Below are positions 60,740 through 64,000 of a DNA stretch of 64,000 nt, piece after piece. Each line of letters opens with the position of its first letter. The first letter of the stretch is position 1. The stretch is from Pseudomonas khavaziana (GTDB taxonomy: Bacteria; Pseudomonadota; Gammaproteobacteria; Pseudomonadales; Pseudomonadaceae). Where the stretch lies: assembly GCF_019145205.1 (NCBI RefSeq), contig NZ_JAHSTT010000004.1:310001-374000 (forward strand), in the 5' to 3' direction. The translations under genes were made by a program, and so were the position numbers. The notes under the pieces were generated by a model. The model saw nothing but the letters and a program-made list of their open reading frames with translations, had not been told where the DNA came from and did not search any database.

Positions 60740-62023
60740 GTGGAAGCACATTTGATGGAATGGCTGAACCTGAGCGTGCGCTGGGTTCACATGATCACTG
60801 GCGTCGCCTGGATCGGCGCTTCGTTCTACTTTGTCTGGCTGGAAAACAACCTCAATCGCGTCAATCCCAAGAGCGGCCTGGCCGGTGACTTGTGGGCGAT
60901 CCACGGTGGCGGTATCTACCACCTGGAAAAATACAAACTGGCCCCGCCGACCATGCCGGACAACCTGCACTGGTTCAAATGGGAAGCCTATTTCACCTGG
61001 ATGTCGGGCGTCGCGCTGCTGTGCGTGGTGTTCTACTGGAACCCGACGCTGTACCTGCTCGCCCCCGGCAGCAGCCTCAGCGGCACCGAAGGCGTGTTGC
61101 TGGGCATCGGCTCGTTGTTCGCCGGCTGGTTCATCTACTCCTTCCTCTGCGACTCGGCCCTGGGCAAGCGCCCTGCCCTGCTCGGCTTGATCCTGTTCGT
61201 GCTGTTGATTGCGGCGGCCTACGGCTTCAGCAAGGTGTTCAGCGGCCGCGGTGCCTACCTGCACGTGGGCGCGGTGATCGGCACGATCATGGTGGGCAAC
61301 GTGTTCCGCATCATCATGCCGGCCCAGCGCGCGCTGGTGGCGGCCATCGCCGAGAACCGCACGCCGGATCCGGCGCTGCCGGCCAAGGGCCTGCTGCGTT
61401 CGCGGCACAACAACTACTTCACCTTGCCGGTGCTGTTCATCATGATCAGCAACCACTTCCCGAGCACCTATGGCAGCCAATACAACTGGCTGATCCTGGC
61501 TGGGATCGCCGTGGCGGCCGTGTTGGTACGCCACTACTTCAACACCCGGCACAACAGCCAGAAGTATGCGTGGACCTTGCCGGTAGGCGCGTTGGCGATG
61601 ATCAGCCTGGCGTACGTGACCGGGCCCAAGCCGGCTCCGGAAGTGACCAAGGCACCTGCGGCGATCGAGTATCAGCCGCTGCCGGAAACGGCATTGGGCG
61701 GTGGTTTGAAACCCGCAGCACCTGCCGCGCCTGTCGCTGAACCGGCACCGGCCCAGGCCACCACCGACTTCGGCCAAGTGCACCACGTGATCGAGCAACG
61801 CTGCACGGTGTGCCACTCGGCCAAGCCGACCAGCCCGTTGTTCAGCACCGCGCCGGCTGGGGTGATGTTCGACACGCCGGCACAGATCCAGCAGCAGGCA
61901 GCGCGCATCCAAGCGCAGGCCGTCGCCAGCCAGATCATGCCGTTAGGCAACATTACCCAGATGACCCAGCAGGAAAGAGACCTGATCGGCACCTGGATCA
62001 ACCAAGGAGCCCGCACCAACTAA
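60740..62023 (+). CDS. puuD: Urate hydroxylase PuuD (membrane-bound, cytochrome c domain)
   Basis: 427-residue protein with GTG start. The N-terminal ~300 residues form an eight-helix membrane domain (WVHMITGVAWIGASFYFVWLENNL is characteristic), then a Pro/Ala-rich linker (about 305-335) and a C-terminal cytochrome c domain with one CTVCH. PuuD oxidises urate to 5-hydroxyisourate and passes electrons to the respiratory chain, unlike oxygen-dependent uricase. It supplies the substrate of UraH. Confidence 0.95.
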   Translation: MEAHLMEWLNLSVRWVHMITGVAWIGASFYFVWLENNLNRVNPKSGLAGDLWAIHGGGIYHLEKYKLAPPTMPDNLHWFKWEAYFTWMSGVALLCVVFYWNPTLYLLAPGSSLSGTEGVLLGIGSLFAGWFIYSFLCDSALGKRPALLGLILFVLLIAAAYGFSKVFSGRGAYLHVGAVIGTIMVGNVFRIIMPAQRALVAAIAENRTPDPALPAKGLLRSRHNNYFTLPVLFIMISNHFPSTYGSQYNWLILAGIAVAAVLVRHYFNTRHNSQKYAWTLPVGALAMISLAYVTGPKPAPEVTKAPAAIEYQPLPETALGGGLKPAAPAAPVAEPAPAQATTDFGQVHHVIEQRCTVCHSAKPTSPLFSTAPAGVMFDTPAQIQQQAARIQAQAVASQIMPLGNITQMTQQERDLIGTWINQGARTN

Positions 62024-62042
62024 CTGATTCACCTAGCTTCAA

Positions 62043-62132
62043 TGTGGGAGGGGGCTTGCTCCCGATAGCAGTGTGTCATTCAAGGCATCAGTGACTGAAC
62101 CACCGCCATCGGGAGCAAGCCCCCTCCCACAC
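62043..62132. repeat. REP palindrome pair
   Basis: GTGGGAGGGGGCTTGCTCCC and its inverse GGGAGCAAGCCCCCTCCCAC between puuD and the permease. Confidence 0.87.
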
Positions 62133-62185
62133 TCAGGCAATTGAATGCCAAACAACACAAAAATAAAAAAGATCCGAGGTGTTGC

Positions 62186-63535
62186 ATGACCGAGTTAGTC
62201 GAACCGCAGATTCCTGCCGCGCCCGCCATGGTGCGGCTGCCCCTCTTGCAACTGATTCTGGTAGGCCTGCAACACGTCTTGTTGATGTACGGCGGCGCCG
62301 TCGCCGTGCCCCTGATCATCGGCCAGGCCGCGGGCTTGAGCCGTGAAGAAATCGCGTTCCTGATCAACGCCGACCTGCTGGTAGCCGGGATCGCTACCAT
62401 GGTGCAATCGTTCGGCATCGGCCCTGTGGGCATCCGCATGCCGGTGATGATGGGCGCCAGTTTTGCCGCCGTCGGCAGCATGGTCGCCATGGCAGGCATG
62501 CCCGGTATCGGCTTGCAGGGCATCTTCGGCGCAACCATCGCCGCCGGGTTCTTCGGCATGCTCATCGCGCCGTTCATGTCCAAGGTCGTACGCTTTTTCC
62601 CGCCGCTGGTGACCGGTACCGTGATCACCGCCATCGGCCTCTCGCTGTTTCCCGTGGCCGTGAACTGGGCCGGGGGTGGCAGTGCCGCCGCCACGTTCGG
62701 CTCACCGATCTATCTGGCGATTGCCGCTTTGGTATTGGCCACCATCCTGCTGATCAACCGTTTCATGCGCGGCTTCTGGGTCAACATCTCGGTGTTGATC
62801 GGCATGGCGCTGGGCTACGGCTTGTGCGGCCTGCTCGGCATGGTCGACCTCAGCGGCCTGGCCCTGGCACCGTGGGTGCAGGTGGTAACGCCGCTGCACT
62901 TTGGCATGCCCAGGTTCGAGTTGGCGCCGATCCTGTCGATGTGTCTGGTGGTGGTGATCATCTTTGTCGAGTCCACCGGTATGTTCCTCGCCCTGGGCAA
63001 GATCACCGATCAGGAGGTCACACCGAAGATGCTGCGTCGCGGCTTGCTGTGTGATGCCGGCGCGTCGTTCTTTGCCGGTTTCTTCAACACCTTTACCCAT
63101 TCCTCCTTCGCGCAGAATATCGGCCTGGTACAGATGACAGGCGTGCGCTGCCGCTCGGTCACCATCATGGCCGGCGCATTTTTGATTGTGCTGAGCCTGC
63201 TGCCCAAGGCGGCCTACCTGGTGGCATCGATTCCACCCGCGGTACTCGGCGGCGCGGCGATTGCCATGTTCGGCATGGTGGCGGCGACCGGGATCAAGAT
63301 CCTGCAGGAAGCCGACATTGCTGATCGCCGTAACCAGTTGCTGGTAGCGGTAAGCATCGGCATGGGCCTGATCCCCGTGGTACGCCCGGAGTTCTTCGCG
63401 CAATTGCCGCTATGGATGAGCCCGATTACCCATAGTGGCATCGCTATGGCCACCCTCAGCGCGTTGTCGCTGAACATACTGTTCAACATCCTGGGCGGCG
63501 CTGAGCGCGTTGCCGTTGAGCACGTCCACACCTGA
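62186..63535 (+). CDS. Nucleobase:cation symporter-2, urate/xanthine permease
   Basis: 449-residue NCS2 permease. ATG at 62186 with GAGGT before it. Motifs: LLQLILVGLQHVLLMYGGAVAVPLI (segment 1), GIRMPVMMGASFAAVGSM, and VESTGMFLALGKITDQEVTP with GFFNTFTHSSFAQNIGLVQMTGVR, the family's NxGxxxxTG-like and substrate helix region. It is closest to UacT/XanQ-type purine transporters. Context with puuD and uraD suggests urate. Confidence 0.92.
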   Translation: MTELVEPQIPAAPAMVRLPLLQLILVGLQHVLLMYGGAVAVPLIIGQAAGLSREEIAFLINADLLVAGIATMVQSFGIGPVGIRMPVMMGASFAAVGSMVAMAGMPGIGLQGIFGATIAAGFFGMLIAPFMSKVVRFFPPLVTGTVITAIGLSLFPVAVNWAGGGSAAATFGSPIYLAIAALVLATILLINRFMRGFWVNISVLIGMALGYGLCGLLGMVDLSGLALAPWVQVVTPLHFGMPRFELAPILSMCLVVVIIFVESTGMFLALGKITDQEVTPKMLRRGLLCDAGASFFAGFFNTFTHSSFAQNIGLVQMTGVRCRSVTIMAGAFLIVLSLLPKAAYLVASIPPAVLGGAAIAMFGMVAATGIKILQEADIADRRNQLLVAVSIGMGLIPVVRPEFFAQLPLWMSPITHSGIAMATLSALSLNILFNILGGAERVAVEHVHT

Positions 63536-63767
63536 AGCATGCTCCATTGTCGTCCTGCGCGCGCTGTAACGGCGCACTTGAGCCCAGACGTAGGAGCCAG
63601 TATTCTCCGCGCCCGCTTGAATCGACGGTTTTTAACCGCCTTGGCGCGGCTTTTGCTGTAAGCATAAAAGCTGACCAATCAGATGATTTTTTCAGCGAAT
63701 CCAAAGGCGCCACATCAGAGCGCCAGATTAAAAAAACATAAAAAAACTTTAACTCGGGAGCAACCGA

Positions 63768-64000
63768 ATGAAACCTATGTTCAAGGGCCTGGTGCTGGCA
63801 GGATCCCTGCTGGCCGCCGGCCAAGCCGGAGCCGGCGACTTGTTGCAGTGGCAGAACAACAGCCTGACTTACCTGTGGGGCAAGAGCTTTACCGTCAACC
63901 CGCAGATCCAGCAAACCGTCACCTTCGAACATGCTGACGCATGGAAGTATGGCGACAACTTCTTCTTCCTCGACCGCATCTTTTACAACGGCAAGGAAGA
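63768..64000 (+). CDS. Nucleoside-specific outer-membrane channel, Tsx-like (partial)
   Basis: N-terminal 77 residues only; the gene runs off the window. Signal peptide MKPMFKGLVLAGSLLAAGQAGA followed by GDLLQWQNNSLTYLWGKSF and a beta-strand pattern typical of Tsx/OmpK outer-membrane proteins. GGGAG before the ATG. It may pass nucleosides or purines to the inner-membrane permeases upstream. Confidence 0.85.
   Translation, partial: MKPMFKGLVLAGSLLAAGQAGAGDLLQWQNNSLTYLWGKSFTVNPQIQQTVTFEHADAWKYGDNFFFLDRIFYNGKE

Overview
The window is a chromosomal stretch of a Pseudomonas, most likely of the P. fluorescens group. It is GC-rich with tightly packed genes. It carries Pseudomonas-type families (NAGGN osmoprotectant genes, DUF3509, a DUF6543 giant protein) and many fluorescens-type REP palindromes built on 'GGGAGCAAGCCCCCTCCC' or 'GCGAGCAAGCTCGCTCC'. 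No rRNA, tRNA or CRISPR array was seen.

Layout. 140-5017: N-acetylglutaminylglutamine amide (NAGGN) osmolyte genes (amidotransferase, synthetase, M42 peptidase). 5093-9115: YheU protein, a CsrA/Rsm paralogue, a short-chain dehydrogenase, a DUF3309 micro-protein and an LTA-synthase-like sulfatase. 9835-16661: accessory cluster 1, a YcaO/TfuA peptide-modification system with a small precursor gene, hairpin, YcaO, TfuA, an HExxH enzyme, a ubiquitin-like carrier ending in Gly-Gly, a ThiF/MoeB-rhodanese enzyme, an MFS exporter and a spermidine-synthase-fold protein. 16739-20701: small membrane protein, unknown protein, ankyrin protein, long-chain acyl-CoA synthetase and DUF3509. 20811-32696: accessory cluster 2 on the minus strand. 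A LuxR-type HTH protein and a 53-residue peptide (apparent CTG start, strong RBS, strong hairpin behind it) precede a translationally coupled operon: two metallo-beta-lactamase paralogues, a kinase-fold protein, a fused ABC protein with complementary half-sites, an aldo/keto-reductase-like protein and a histidine-phosphatase-like protein without its catalytic residues. A frameshifted methyltransferase, a secreted protein and a flavocytochrome c pair follow. 32908-37757: acireductone-dioxygenase homologue lacking most metal ligands, MFS transporter, aroC, alpha/beta hydrolase and a membrane-anchored unknown. 37884-40186: a long inverted repeat split by an IS1182-family element with a 5-bp target duplication. 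40436-49071: prmB, hydrolase, Smr, folE, glutaredoxin-like protein, AtuA-like pair with CitMHS transporter and LysR regulator, and GST. 49379-64000: purine use (AzgA-like permease, LysE exporter, DUF6543 giant protein, uraH, puuE, uraD, alc, allA, puuD, urate permease, Tsx-like porin).

How genes work together. The purine genes form a route from imported purine/urate through 5-hydroxyisourate, OHCU, allantoin and allantoate to glyoxylate. The palindrome TTGTATACAA occurs before the AzgA-like permease and before puuE, with a one-mismatch copy before uraH, suggesting one regulator. Cluster 1 appears to carry its own sulfur relay (rhodanese-E1 to ThiS-like carrier to TfuA to YcaO) for thioamidating a short Cys-free peptide. 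Cluster 2 has the same outline of peptide, hairpin and modification genes but no family I recognise as a described natural-product class. It is the best candidate here for an undescribed system.
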